DNA of 27,179 nucleotides from UBA6901 sp035256085 (GTDB taxonomy: Bacteria > Pseudomonadota > Gammaproteobacteria > Acidiferrobacterales > UBA6901): assembly GCA_035256085.1 (NCBI GenBank), contig DATEYP010000158.1, forward strand, positions 1-27,179. Reading direction: 5' to 3'. This document shows positions 20,261-27,179 of this stretch, one piece after another (within the stretch, counting starts at the first letter, position 1; every line of letters starts with the position of its first letter). Under the pieces are notes generated by a model that worked only from the letters and a program-made list of their open reading frames with translations, was not told where the DNA came from and made no database searches. A program made the translations under genes and the position numbers.

Positions 20261-21565
20261 TCAATCGTCGTGAAAGTCATGACCGTGCTCGCGATTGGTG
20301 ATCACCATGGTCTTGTCGTTAGCGGTGACCGAGTGCTGCACGTTCACGAACAGGGTGCGCGGGTCCTTGCCGAAGTAAATGCCGGTGCCTTCGGCACCGT
20401 TATCCTTCAGCGAAGCGAACAGGTACACGCCGTCGCTGGCACCGTCGCCGTCCTTGTCCGGCAGCGCCACCCAGATGTCGCTCGGCACGTTGTCTTCCAC
20501 GATCCACAGCTTGCCGTCCGGGCCGTTGGCCAGGTTGTCCGGGCTGCGGAAGCCGGTGATGCCGGCGGTCCGGTTCTCGACCGGAACGTTCAGGCCGGCC
20601 TTGACGAAGTTATTCACCACCGGCTTGCCGCCCAGGCTGATCGACAGCACGCGCGCCTCGCTGGTGATCGCGACGTACAAGCTGTTGCCGATGCGTTCCA
20701 GGTCCTCGGGGCGACCGTAGCCGGTGGCGCCGGCGTTCACGGCGGCGGCGCGCGCGTCGATCTGCGCCAGGGTCATGTCGAGCGCCACCCACATAGCCGG
20801 GCCGACTCGATCAGCGTTGCTGCTGTCGTCGAGTTTCAGCGCATACAGCTGGCCGTCGCTCAGGTCGCCGTACTTCTTCGGCACGAACTTGAAAATCGCA
20901 CCCGGGCCGTTTTCGTCGATCACGTACACATTGCCTTCACTGTCGAACTCGATGCCCTCATGTGACACCGAGCCGAGCATCGGCTGCACCTTGACCGACT
21001 CGGCCTTGGTCGGATCCTTCTTGTCGAGCTTCATCTCGTAGAGCAGGCCGCGGATCGCGGCCGGGTGGGCCGGGTCGGCGAACACGGCGTTGCCGGTCTC
21101 TTCGGCAAACAGCACCGTGCCCCACGGCGTCCAGACGATCCCGTCCAGCGCTTCCCAGTCAAGGCGTTGCGCCACGATCTTGGCTTCGCCGGTCTTGAGG
21201 TCGATCACCGACACCGCGCCGCCGGTGTAGGCGCCGGGGTTGCTGGGGCTCGGGCGCACTTCGTGGGTGCGGTACAGATAGCGGCCGGCATGTTTGCCGG
21301 TCTCATTGACGATGTTCATGTCCTGCCAGTCGGACCCGGCATAGATGTCCAGGTTGCTGTCGTCGGAAATGACACGCTGGGTAAAGCCCTGGGGAATGAT
21401 CCACGGCTGGCTGGTGAGGATGGCCGGGTCGGTGGTCAGTTCCGTGTACGCGGAAGCGGCGACCGGGTTGAACGCCATCGGTCCATTGACGACAGTCGAG
21501 TCGGCGACGACGGTGGTTGTCACGACGGCACCGATCGCGACGGCAAGCAAGGATTTCCTGTTCAT
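20261..21565 (-). CDS. PhoX/DUF839-family secreted protein
   Basis: This 434-residue protein has a signal peptide (MNRKSLLAVAIGAVVTTTVVA) and belongs to the DUF839/PhoX group of beta-propeller proteins, including calcium-dependent alkaline phosphatases. Family features are FTQRVISDDSNLDIYAGSDWQDMN near 60-83, then TGGAVSVIDLKTGEAKIV, WEALDGIVWTPWGTVLFAEETG, SHEGIEFDSEGNVYVIDENGPGAIFKFVPKKYGDL, GYGRPEDLERIGNSLYVAIT, FRSPDNLANGPDGKLWIVEDN and GTGIYFGKDPRTLFVNVQHS. Acidic residues in these loops are the expected Ca/Fe ligands. The signal lacks the twin arginine seen in classical PhoX, so Sec export is more likely. A CAAGGAGAC ribosome site precedes ATG 21565. Phosphatase activity is unproven; the C-terminal HGHDFHDD could bind metal. 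Confidence 0.85.
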   Translation of the reverse strand: MNRKSLLAVAIGAVVTTTVVADSTVVNGPMAFNPVAASAYTELTTDPAILTSQPWIIPQGFTQRVISDDSNLDIYAGSDWQDMNIVNETGKHAGRYLYRTHEVRPSPSNPGAYTGGAVSVIDLKTGEAKIVAQRLDWEALDGIVWTPWGTVLFAEETGNAVFADPAHPAAIRGLLYEMKLDKKDPTKAESVKVQPMLGSVSHEGIEFDSEGNVYVIDENGPGAIFKFVPKKYGDLSDGQLYALKLDDSSNADRVGPAMWVALDMTLAQIDARAAAVNAGATGYGRPEDLERIGNSLYVAITSEARVLSISLGGKPVVNNFVKAGLNVPVENRTAGITGFRSPDNLANGPDGKLWIVEDNVPSDIWVALPDKDGDGASDGVYLFASLKDNGAEGTGIYFGKDPRTLFVNVQHSVTANDKTMVITNREHGHDFHDD

Positions 21566-21618
21566 GTTGTCTCCTTGAAAAGAGTTGGATTATGCAGGCG
21601 CGATCGAGGCTGAGCGCG

Positions 21619-21669
21619 CACGGCGACGAGGACTCTAGTCGCCGTGTGTTACCCGATTATTAAATCGGG
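21619..21669. promoter_or_regulatory. Two leader hairpins upstream of the PhoX-like gene
   Basis: CACGGCGAC (21619-21627) pairs with GTCGCCGTG (21638-21646), and CCCGATT (21652-21658) pairs with AATCGGG (21663-21669). They lie 54-104 bp upstream of the start on the minus strand. They may be operators or structured leader elements, or terminators of the RND operon reading in the same direction. Confidence 0.4.
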
Positions 21670-21819
21670 ACAGGCGCAGCGGTGCCGAAACCGCGGGCGG
21701 GCCGGCAGGATTCCACCGGCATGACGGCAGTGTGACGAATGCGTGATCGTATTGTGTTTCATAACCGTGTCTGGTGCGTGTCGAAACCGGTACGGCTTAT
21801 CGTTTAGGCAAGCCCAGCA

Positions 21820-21846
21820 GGGTGGGCACGTCGTATGCGCCCACCC
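21820..21846 (-). terminator. Probable stem-loop at the end of the RND operon
   Basis: GGGTGGGC (21820-21827) pairs exactly with GCCCACCC (21839-21846) with an 11-base loop, starting 9 bp beyond the RND stop codon. There is no U-run after it, so it may act as an mRNA end-stabiliser or a Rho-assisted terminator. Confidence 0.45.
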
Positions 21847-21854
21847 TTCTCGGT

Positions 21855-24800
21855 TCAGGACACACCCTTGGTTGCCTGGGCAATCTCGCGCTGGCGCTTT
21901 TCTAAAGCACCACGGTCATGCTCGAAGCGCGCCAGCAATTCGTACACGCACGGCACCACGAACAACGTGAGCAGTGTCGACACCAGCACGCCGCCGATCA
22001 CCGCGATCGCCATCGGCGCGCGCAGCTCGGAGCCGGGGCCGAAGGCGAGCGCCAGCGGCAGGGCGGCGGCGATGGTGGCGAACGAGGTCATGAGAACCGG
22101 GCGCAGGCGGACCGGGCAGGCCTCGAGCAGCGCGGCGCGCACCGTGACACCGCCGCGGTCGCGTACCTGGTTGGTGAAGTCCACCAGCAGGATGGAATTT
22201 TTCTTGACGATGCCCATGAGCAGGATCAGGCCGATGAAACTGAAGATGTTGAGCGAGTGGCCGAAGGCGAGCAGCGTCAGGAACGCGCCGGACACGCTGA
22301 ACGGCAGCGCCATCAGCACCGTCACCGGGTGAACGAAGCTGTTGAACTGCGACGCCAGCACCATGTAGGCGACGATCACGCCGAGCAGCAGCACGAACCA
22401 CAGGCTGGCGAACGATTCCTGGAACGACTGCGAGCCGCCGACGAAGCGCACCTTGTAATCCGGCGGCAGCACCTCGCGTGCGATCGCCTCGGCCTTCGCC
22501 AACGCCTGCTGCTGCGACTTGCCGGCCTGCACGTTGGCGAAGATCTTGATCGAACGCTGGCGGTCGTGGCGATTGATCTGCGCCAGGCTCTTGGCCTCGC
22601 GCACCTGCACGACCTCGGCGAGCGGAATGCGCTCGCCGCGGTTGTTGCGCACGAACAGGCGCTTGATCTGGTCGATGCGGTCGAGCTCCTGCTCGCGCAA
22701 CCGCACGCGCACGTCGTAGCGGCGGCCCTCGGAGGAATACTGGCCGGCGACCACACCGCCGACCATGGCGTTGACGGTTTGCGAAATTGCCTGGATGCTC
22801 ACGCCGCGCTCGGCGGCGCGCGCACGATCCGGGATGATCTGGATCTCCGGCTTGCCCAGCAGATAGTCGCTGTCGGCGTCAGTGACCAGACCGGTGGCAT
22901 TGAGCTTCCCGATGATGGTCTCCGAATACTCCACGAGCTTGTCCCAGTCACGCCCCTGCACCGCGAGTTCCACCGGGAAACCGCGCGAGGCGGTGAAACC
23001 GCGCTGCGACAGGTCCTGGATCGATACCTTGAGGCCGAGCTCGCGCAGCGCCTTGCGTGTCACCGCCATCAGCTCCTGCTGCGACAGCTCGTGGCCGACC
23101 TGCGGGTCGATGCCGCGCTCGCCCTTCGGTTTCATGCTGACGAACATGTTCGTCAGGTTCGACTGACCGCCGGTGCCGAATCCGCCCACCGCCACCATGT
23201 AGCGCCGGATCTCGGGGCGCGCAGCAAGGAACGCCTCGGCCTCGCGCGTTTTCGCGTCGGTGAACTCCATCGAGGAATCGATCGGCGTCTGCATGCGCAC
23301 GATAAAGGTGCTCTGGTCCTGCACCGGCATGAATTCCTTGTTGATGAAGTTGAGCGTGCCGAACGACAGCGCGAAGAACACCAGCGAACCGCCGATGACC
23401 TTCCACGGATGCACCAGCGCAATGGCGAGCAGCTTGCGGTAGAGTGCGGCCACGCTGCGGAACGTAAAGTCCGCGGCCCGACCGATGCGCGTGGTGCGGC
23501 TGCCGGCCTCGACGAACTGCGAGGCGCGCATCGGCGTGAGCGTCAGCGCCTCGAGCAGCGACAGCGACACCGCGACCGTCATGGTGACGCCGAACTGGAA
23601 GAAAAACTTGCCGATCACGCCGCTCATGAACGCGACCGGCAGGAATATCGCGATCACGGCCAGGGTCGCGGCAATCGCGGCAAACGTGATCTGGCGCGAA
23701 CCCACCAGCGCCGCCTGCACGCGGTTCTCGCCTTTCTCGCGGTGGCGCACGATGTTCTCCAGCACCATGATGGCGTCGTCCACGACAATGCCGATGGCCA
23801 GGCTCAGGCCGAGCAGAGTGAAGGTATTGAGCGTAAATCCGAAGAAGTACAGAACAATGAAAGTGCCTACGATCGACGTCGGGATCGCGAGAATCACGTT
23901 GAGCGTTGCCGTCCAGCTGCCGAGGAACAGCCAGCACACCAGGGCCGTGACCAGCGCCGACATCACCAATGCGAACTTAAACTCGCTGACCGAGTCTTCA
24001 ATGAACTTGGTGGTATCGAAGTTCACCGCGATCCCCATGCCTTCCGGCAGGGTCTTCGCGACCTCGGCCATGCGCTGCTTGACGCCCTGTGCCACCGCCA
24101 CGGTATTCGAGCCGCGCTGTTTGCGGATGCCGATGCCGACCGCGCGCTCGCCGTTGGCGCGCGAGATGCGGCGAATGTCTTCCAGACCGTCCTCGATCTC
24201 GGCCACCTGCCTGAGCAGGATGCGGCTGTAGACCGGCTGGCCGCCGCGTTGGTTGATGACGATATGCCCGAACTCGCCGGCGGTCTTCACCTCGCCGAGG
24301 GTGCGCACGTCGTATTCCTTGCGCCCGGTGGTGATCTGTCCGGCGGGCAGCTCAGAATGCTCGCTCTTGATGGCGTTCAGCACGTCGGTCACCGCCAGGT
24401 CGTAGCGGCTGAGCGCCGGCCCCGACACCCAGACGCGCAGATTCGGTTCGACGTAGCCGCCGAGCGTGATCTCGCCGACGCCGGCGACCGACGAGAACCG
24501 GTCCTTGAGCGAATCCTTCACATAGCGCATCAGCTCGCGCAACGTGTGCCGGTCACTGGTGACCGACATCCACAGGATTGGTTGGTCTTCCGGATTGGTC
24601 TTGCTGATGACCGGCGGTTCGATGTCGGTCGGCAGATAGCGCTGTGCGGCCGCGACCTTGTTCTGCACTTCCTGCAGGGCGTCGGCGATGTCGCGCGACA
24701 GCTCGAACTCGACGCTGATGCTGGCCTGGGCGTAACGCGAAGTCGAGGTCACGCTGCGCACGCCTTCGACGGTCATGACGGCGTCTTCGATGATATCGAC

Positions 24801-24989
24801 GACGTTGGTCTCGATGACCTCGGGCGCGGCGCCCGGATACTCGACGCGCACCGACACCACCGGGAAGTCCACGTCCGGCAACTGGCTGACCCCCATGCGC
24901 GAGGCCGAGATGCCGCCGAACAGAATGAGCGCGGCCATCAGCATCCAGGCGAACACCGGACGGCGGATGGCGATCTCGGGCAGGTTCAT
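21855..24989 (-). CDS. HAE1-type RND efflux permease
   Basis: This 1044-residue inner-membrane pump belongs to the hydrophobe/amphiphile RND family (AcrB/MexB type), proton-driven exporters of drugs, solvents or other amphiphiles. The N-terminus MNLPEIAIRRPVFAWMLMAALILFGG is the first membrane helix. The porter loop follows (PDVDFPVVSVRVEYPGAAPEVIETNVVDIIEDA). The proton relay is intact: Asp404-Asp405 in GIVVDDAIMVLENI, and a lysine in the C-terminal half (MGIVKKNSILLVDFTNQ). Heavy-metal-type signatures are absent. ATG 24989 was chosen since it overlaps the TolC gene's stop (ATGA) and gives the family start; the same frame is open upstream but reads through the TolC gene. No adaptor protein gene is adjacent, so it must use one encoded beyond the window or elsewhere. 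Confidence 0.94.
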   Translation of the reverse strand: MNLPEIAIRRPVFAWMLMAALILFGGISASRMGVSQLPDVDFPVVSVRVEYPGAAPEVIETNVVDIIEDAVMTVEGVRSVTSTSRYAQASISVEFELSRDIADALQEVQNKVAAAQRYLPTDIEPPVISKTNPEDQPILWMSVTSDRHTLRELMRYVKDSLKDRFSSVAGVGEITLGGYVEPNLRVWVSGPALSRYDLAVTDVLNAIKSEHSELPAGQITTGRKEYDVRTLGEVKTAGEFGHIVINQRGGQPVYSRILLRQVAEIEDGLEDIRRISRANGERAVGIGIRKQRGSNTVAVAQGVKQRMAEVAKTLPEGMGIAVNFDTTKFIEDSVSEFKFALVMSALVTALVCWLFLGSWTATLNVILAIPTSIVGTFIVLYFFGFTLNTFTLLGLSLAIGIVVDDAIMVLENIVRHREKGENRVQAALVGSRQITFAAIAATLAVIAIFLPVAFMSGVIGKFFFQFGVTMTVAVSLSLLEALTLTPMRASQFVEAGSRTTRIGRAADFTFRSVAALYRKLLAIALVHPWKVIGGSLVFFALSFGTLNFINKEFMPVQDQSTFIVRMQTPIDSSMEFTDAKTREAEAFLAARPEIRRYMVAVGGFGTGGQSNLTNMFVSMKPKGERGIDPQVGHELSQQELMAVTRKALRELGLKVSIQDLSQRGFTASRGFPVELAVQGRDWDKLVEYSETIIGKLNATGLVTDADSDYLLGKPEIQIIPDRARAAERGVSIQAISQTVNAMVGGVVAGQYSSEGRRYDVRVRLREQELDRIDQIKRLFVRNNRGERIPLAEVVQVREAKSLAQINRHDRQRSIKIFANVQAGKSQQQALAKAEAIAREVLPPDYKVRFVGGSQSFQESFASLWFVLLLGVIVAYMVLASQFNSFVHPVTVLMALPFSVSGAFLTLLAFGHSLNIFSFIGLILLMGIVKKNSILLVDFTNQVRDRGGVTVRAALLEACPVRLRPVLMTSFATIAAALPLALAFGPGSELRAPMAIAVIGGVLVSTLLTLFVVPCVYELLARFEHDRGALEKRQREIAQATKGVS

Positions 24990-26281
24990 GGCGCAGCTCC
25001 CGCGGTTGACGCTGGGCGGCGTACCGCCGCCGCTTCCAACCGCAGCCAGTTGAGCTTGGCCGCATACTGCGCGCGGTCTAGCGCGCGCTCGTTCTCCTGA
25101 TAGGCATTCATGGCCTGCAGCACGTCCAGATTGGTGACCAGCCCCAGCCGGTAGTCGCGCTGCTGTGCCGCGTAGTTTTTCTTCGCGGCCTCGGTGGCCT
25201 TGCCCAGCGCGTCCAGCTGCGAACGATCGAGGTGGGCATTCTGGTAGGCGGCGCGGATCTCCTGCTCCGCCTGACGCCGCGCCTGACTCATGGCCAGCTC
25301 GGCCTGGGTGCGTTGCGACACCGCCTCGCGCCGACGCGCCTCGGTGATGCCGCCGGCGTACAACGGCACGGTCAGCGCCAGCTGCACGTCCCAATCCACG
25401 TTTTCCAGGTTACCGGCGCGCTCCAGATAACGGTTGGCGCTCAGGTCGAGTGACGGCAGGTGCTCGCCGCGCACTACCGCGATATTTTCCTCGGCGGCGG
25501 TCAGGCGCCGCTGCGCGGCCTGCACGTCCGGGCGCAGTGCCAACCGCTGCAGGTAGGTATCGATAGCGTCCAGCTCCGCGGGTATGGATTCGCTGTCATG
25601 CAGCGGCGTGGACGCCGGCAGGCCGCTCAGGAAGGCGAATGCCTCGCGCGCCGCGCTGAGTTCTGCCTTGCGCTGTTCAACCTGCGCGCGCAGCGTGCTG
25701 ATGGTGCTTTGCACGGTCAGGGTTTCGCCGATGCGCGAGCGGCCGATACGCACCCGCTCCTGCAACTCCTGTTCGCGCTCGCGGTTGAGACCGATCTGCT
25801 CATCGAGGTTGATCAGATCCTGTTCGATCGCCAGCACATCGTAGAAATTCTGCGCCACGTCCTTGAACAGCAGCACGCGCGCGTTCCGGTAGTCGTCGCC
25901 CTGCGCATCCACCAGCGCCTGGCTCTGGCGCACCGCGGCGAATTCCCGGAAGCCGCGGAACAGCGGCTGGTTGGCGGTAAGGCGTGCGTTTGGCTGGCGC
26001 GTGGGGCTGATCGTCGGGTTCAGCGCGCCGCGATCCTGCCAGGTATAGGTCGCGATGCCGCTCAGTGTTGGATAAAGCGCACCGCTTGCCTGGCGGTAAC
26101 GTTCCTCCGCCTGCCGGATCAGCTCGCTCTGGGTCGCCACCACTTCGCTGCGCACCAGCGCCTGCGCAAAGGTTTCGTCCAGCGTCAACGCCCCGGCCCC
26201 GGCCGCGTGCCGGAGCGCGGCCAGCAGGCACACCGCAAGCAGCACGACCCGGATTTTCGGGGAAGCAGTATTCGGTTTCAC
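24986..26281 (-). CDS. TolC-family outer membrane efflux protein
   Basis: This 431-residue protein is an outer-membrane channel of the TolC/OprM type. The signal peptide is KIRVVLLAVCLLAALRHAAGAGA, then ALTLDETFAQALVRSEVVATQSELIRQAEERYRQASGALYPTLSG, the first tandem repeat with its helix and strand. The second repeat is visible from AVRQSQALVDAQGDDYRNAR to VDWDVQLALTVPLYAGGITEARRREAVSQRTQAELAMSQARRQAEQEIRAAYQN. No lipobox cysteine is present. GTG 26281 is preferred because the signal peptide begins right after it; the frame is open to 26383 but would add a poor N-terminus. No clear ribosome site was seen. Its stop overlaps the RND start, so the order on the minus strand is channel then pump. 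Confidence 0.9.
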   Translation of the reverse strand: MKPNTASPKIRVVLLAVCLLAALRHAAGAGALTLDETFAQALVRSEVVATQSELIRQAEERYRQASGALYPTLSGIATYTWQDRGALNPTISPTRQPNARLTANQPLFRGFREFAAVRQSQALVDAQGDDYRNARVLLFKDVAQNFYDVLAIEQDLINLDEQIGLNREREQELQERVRIGRSRIGETLTVQSTISTLRAQVEQRKAELSAAREAFAFLSGLPASTPLHDSESIPAELDAIDTYLQRLALRPDVQAAQRRLTAAEENIAVVRGEHLPSLDLSANRYLERAGNLENVDWDVQLALTVPLYAGGITEARRREAVSQRTQAELAMSQARRQAEQEIRAAYQNAHLDRSQLDALGKATEAAKKNYAAQQRDYRLGLVTNLDVLQAMNAYQENERALDRAQYAAKLNWLRLEAAAVRRPASTAGAAP

Positions 26282-26399
26282 GGAACGAGGGTGGTCCGGC
26301 GAATAGTAAAGGTATGTAAGCCATCTTGCCTGTCCTTGCGCGCGTCGACAAGCGCCGCCCGGTAAAGCCGCCGCGTGGACCACACAATCGAGAAAGCGG

Positions 26400-27179
26400 T
26401 TACGCGCTACGCCGCTGCGGCAGGTACTCCACCGCCGCCTGCTGGCGCACCGGCTGCGGATAGAGGCGCATCAACGCATACACCCCGGGATCGAGGCCGG
26501 CTTTCACCGGCAGGCCCAGCAGGCGCGCCACTTCTGGAGTAAGCGGATGATCGTGCGTCCAGGTGCCGGTGCTGAGCGTGGCGGCAACGTGTTCGGCCTC
26601 GGCTTCCGGCATGTAATCCGCGAGCAGGGTCTTGACCGCGCCTTTGACCTGCGCGATCGCCTTCTCCGCGAGATCGGCCAGGATCAGGGTTTGATCTTCA
26701 ATCTCGTTGACGCTCTTGCGCGCCACGGCGGCAAGCACCGAGGCCGCCGGGTAGGCGCCGACCTGCGGGTCGACCGGCCCGAGCACCGCGTGGTCGTCCA
26801 TCACGATCTCGTCGGCGGCGAGCGCCAGCAAGGTCGCGCCGGACATGGCGTAGTGCGGCACGTGCACCGTGACCTTGGCGGGGTGGGCGTGAATGGCGTG
26901 CGCGATCTGCAGCGCGGCCAGCACCAGGCCGCCCGGGGCGTGCACGATCAGATCGATGGGTTTGTCCTTGGGTGTGAGGTGGATGGCACGGATCACCTCT
27001 TCCGAGTCGTTGATGTCGATAAAGCGCATCACCGGAATCCCGAAGAACGCCATCGACACCTGGCGGTGGATGAGCGTTATCACGCGCGTGCCGCGTTTGG
27101 TTTCGATGCGCCGGATCTGGCGCGCGCGCGCAACCTCCAGCGCCTTCTTCTGGATCATCGGCTGGAGCATGAGCACCAG
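26400..27179 (-). CDS. SDH-family Clp-fold serine protease (5' end outside window)
   Basis: This is the C-terminal 259 residues of a Clp/crotonase-fold protease of the SDH family (DUF114, SppA-related). The visible start (LMLQPMIQKKALEVARARQIRRIETKRGTRVITLIHRQ) is the cytoplasmic region after a membrane helix that lies upstream. The core reads DLIVHAPGGLVLAALQIAHAI, then VTVHVPHYAMSGATLLALAADEIVMDDHAVLGPVDPQVG, with the nucleophile Ser in MSGATLL and Asp/His residues following as the triad that names the family. THDHPLTPEVARLLGLPV near the end is typical. The stop is at 26400, 118 bp before the TolC gene start on the same strand, so co-transcription is possible. It probably degrades membrane or mislocalised proteins; the link to efflux is not established. 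Confidence 0.88.
   Translation of the reverse strand: MVLMLQPMIQKKALEVARARQIRRIETKRGTRVITLIHRQVSMAFFGIPVMRFIDINDSEEVIRAIHLTPKDKPIDLIVHAPGGLVLAALQIAHAIHAHPAKVTVHVPHYAMSGATLLALAADEIVMDDHAVLGPVDPQVGAYPAASVLAAVARKSVNEIEDQTLILADLAEKAIAQVKGAVKTLLADYMPEAEAEHVAATLSTGTWTHDHPLTPEVARLLGLPVKAGLDPGVYALMRLYPQPVRQQAAVEYLPQRRSA

Noticed and set aside
21918..25100. Plus-strand open frame of about 1060 codons.
   Set aside because: It lies antisense to the RND permease and the TolC gene; its composition (His, Arg, Gln, Asp-rich, no domains) is typical of a shadow frame in GC-rich DNA.
26282..26383. Longer N-terminus for the TolC-type protein, starting at 26383.
   Set aside because: It would place about 34 unrelated residues before the signal peptide; GTG 26281 puts the signal peptide at the true N-terminus.
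1..27179. CRISPR array, tRNA or rRNA genes.
   Set aside because: No regularly spaced direct repeats, no tRNA T-loop (GGTTCGAATCC-like) in a cloverleaf context and no rRNA signatures were seen. A scan with tRNAscan-SE and a CRISPR finder would settle this.

Overview
The window is GC-rich chromosomal DNA, mostly densely coding. The gene content (NnrS, BtuM-type cobalamin transporter, DsrE-type protein, cytochrome P460 remnant, HAE1 RND pump, two PAS-GGDEF proteins, Slp lipoprotein, GYD and BON proteins) and the dispersed GC-rich palindromic repeats suggest a proteobacterium, probably gamma- or betaproteobacterial and possibly chemolithotrophic. That placement is inference. No tRNA, rRNA, CRISPR array or complete insertion sequence was recognised.

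Layout. 1-1502: 3' part of a pirin gene overlapping a DODA-type extradiol dioxygenase that carries a 96-bp in-frame insertion. 1542-3280: a GlcG/HbpS-like secreted protein, an Slp-family lipoprotein and a small unknown lipoprotein. 3331-6381: two PAS-GGDEF diguanylate cyclases, one soluble and one membrane-bound, separated by a 500-bp gap with a scrap of IS481-type transposase. 6554-8302: a MarR regulator divergent from a DsrE-like/peroxiredoxin-like gene pair, with palindromes between them. 8316-9705: a Rossmann-fold epimerase scrap, a PP-loop ATPase and a BtuM-like membrane protein with its characteristic cysteine. 9848-11047: NnrS, with a perfect 13-bp palindrome just upstream. 11100-11970: two broken genes on opposite strands, one a cytochrome P460 with an intact CxxCH motif. 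12225-13480: ECF sigma factor and membrane anti-sigma factor. 13559-15122: an MDR oxidoreductase and a PPOX-fold protein separated by a dispersed palindromic repeat. 15285-17427: a second kind of palindrome, a DUF4010 (MgtC-type) fragment, an intact membrane-tethered PhnD-like protein and a CapA pseudogene. 17628-19224: a tight three-gene operon, GYD protein, triple-BON protein and DJ-1/PfpI protein. 19340-20132: another copy of the dispersed repeat and the 3' part of a serine beta-lactamase-like gene. 20261-21565: a PhoX/DUF839 protein with a strong terminator. 21855-27179: RND permease and TolC-type outer-membrane protein, ATGA-coupled and with no adaptor gene visible, then a Clp-fold SDH serine protease cut by the window end.

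The main themes are redox and nitrogen-oxide stress (NnrS, P460 remnant, peroxiredoxin-like protein, DsrE-like protein, PfpI), envelope and efflux functions, and c-di-GMP signalling. A second theme is gene decay: between 8.3 and 20.1 kb there are at least six truncated or frameshifted genes, several lying beside palindromic repeats. The best candidates for undescribed biology are the MarR/DsrE/peroxiredoxin module, the GYD-BON-PfpI operon, the btuM/PP-loop pair and the palindromic insertion inside the dioxygenase gene. None can be shown to be a new system from sequence alone.
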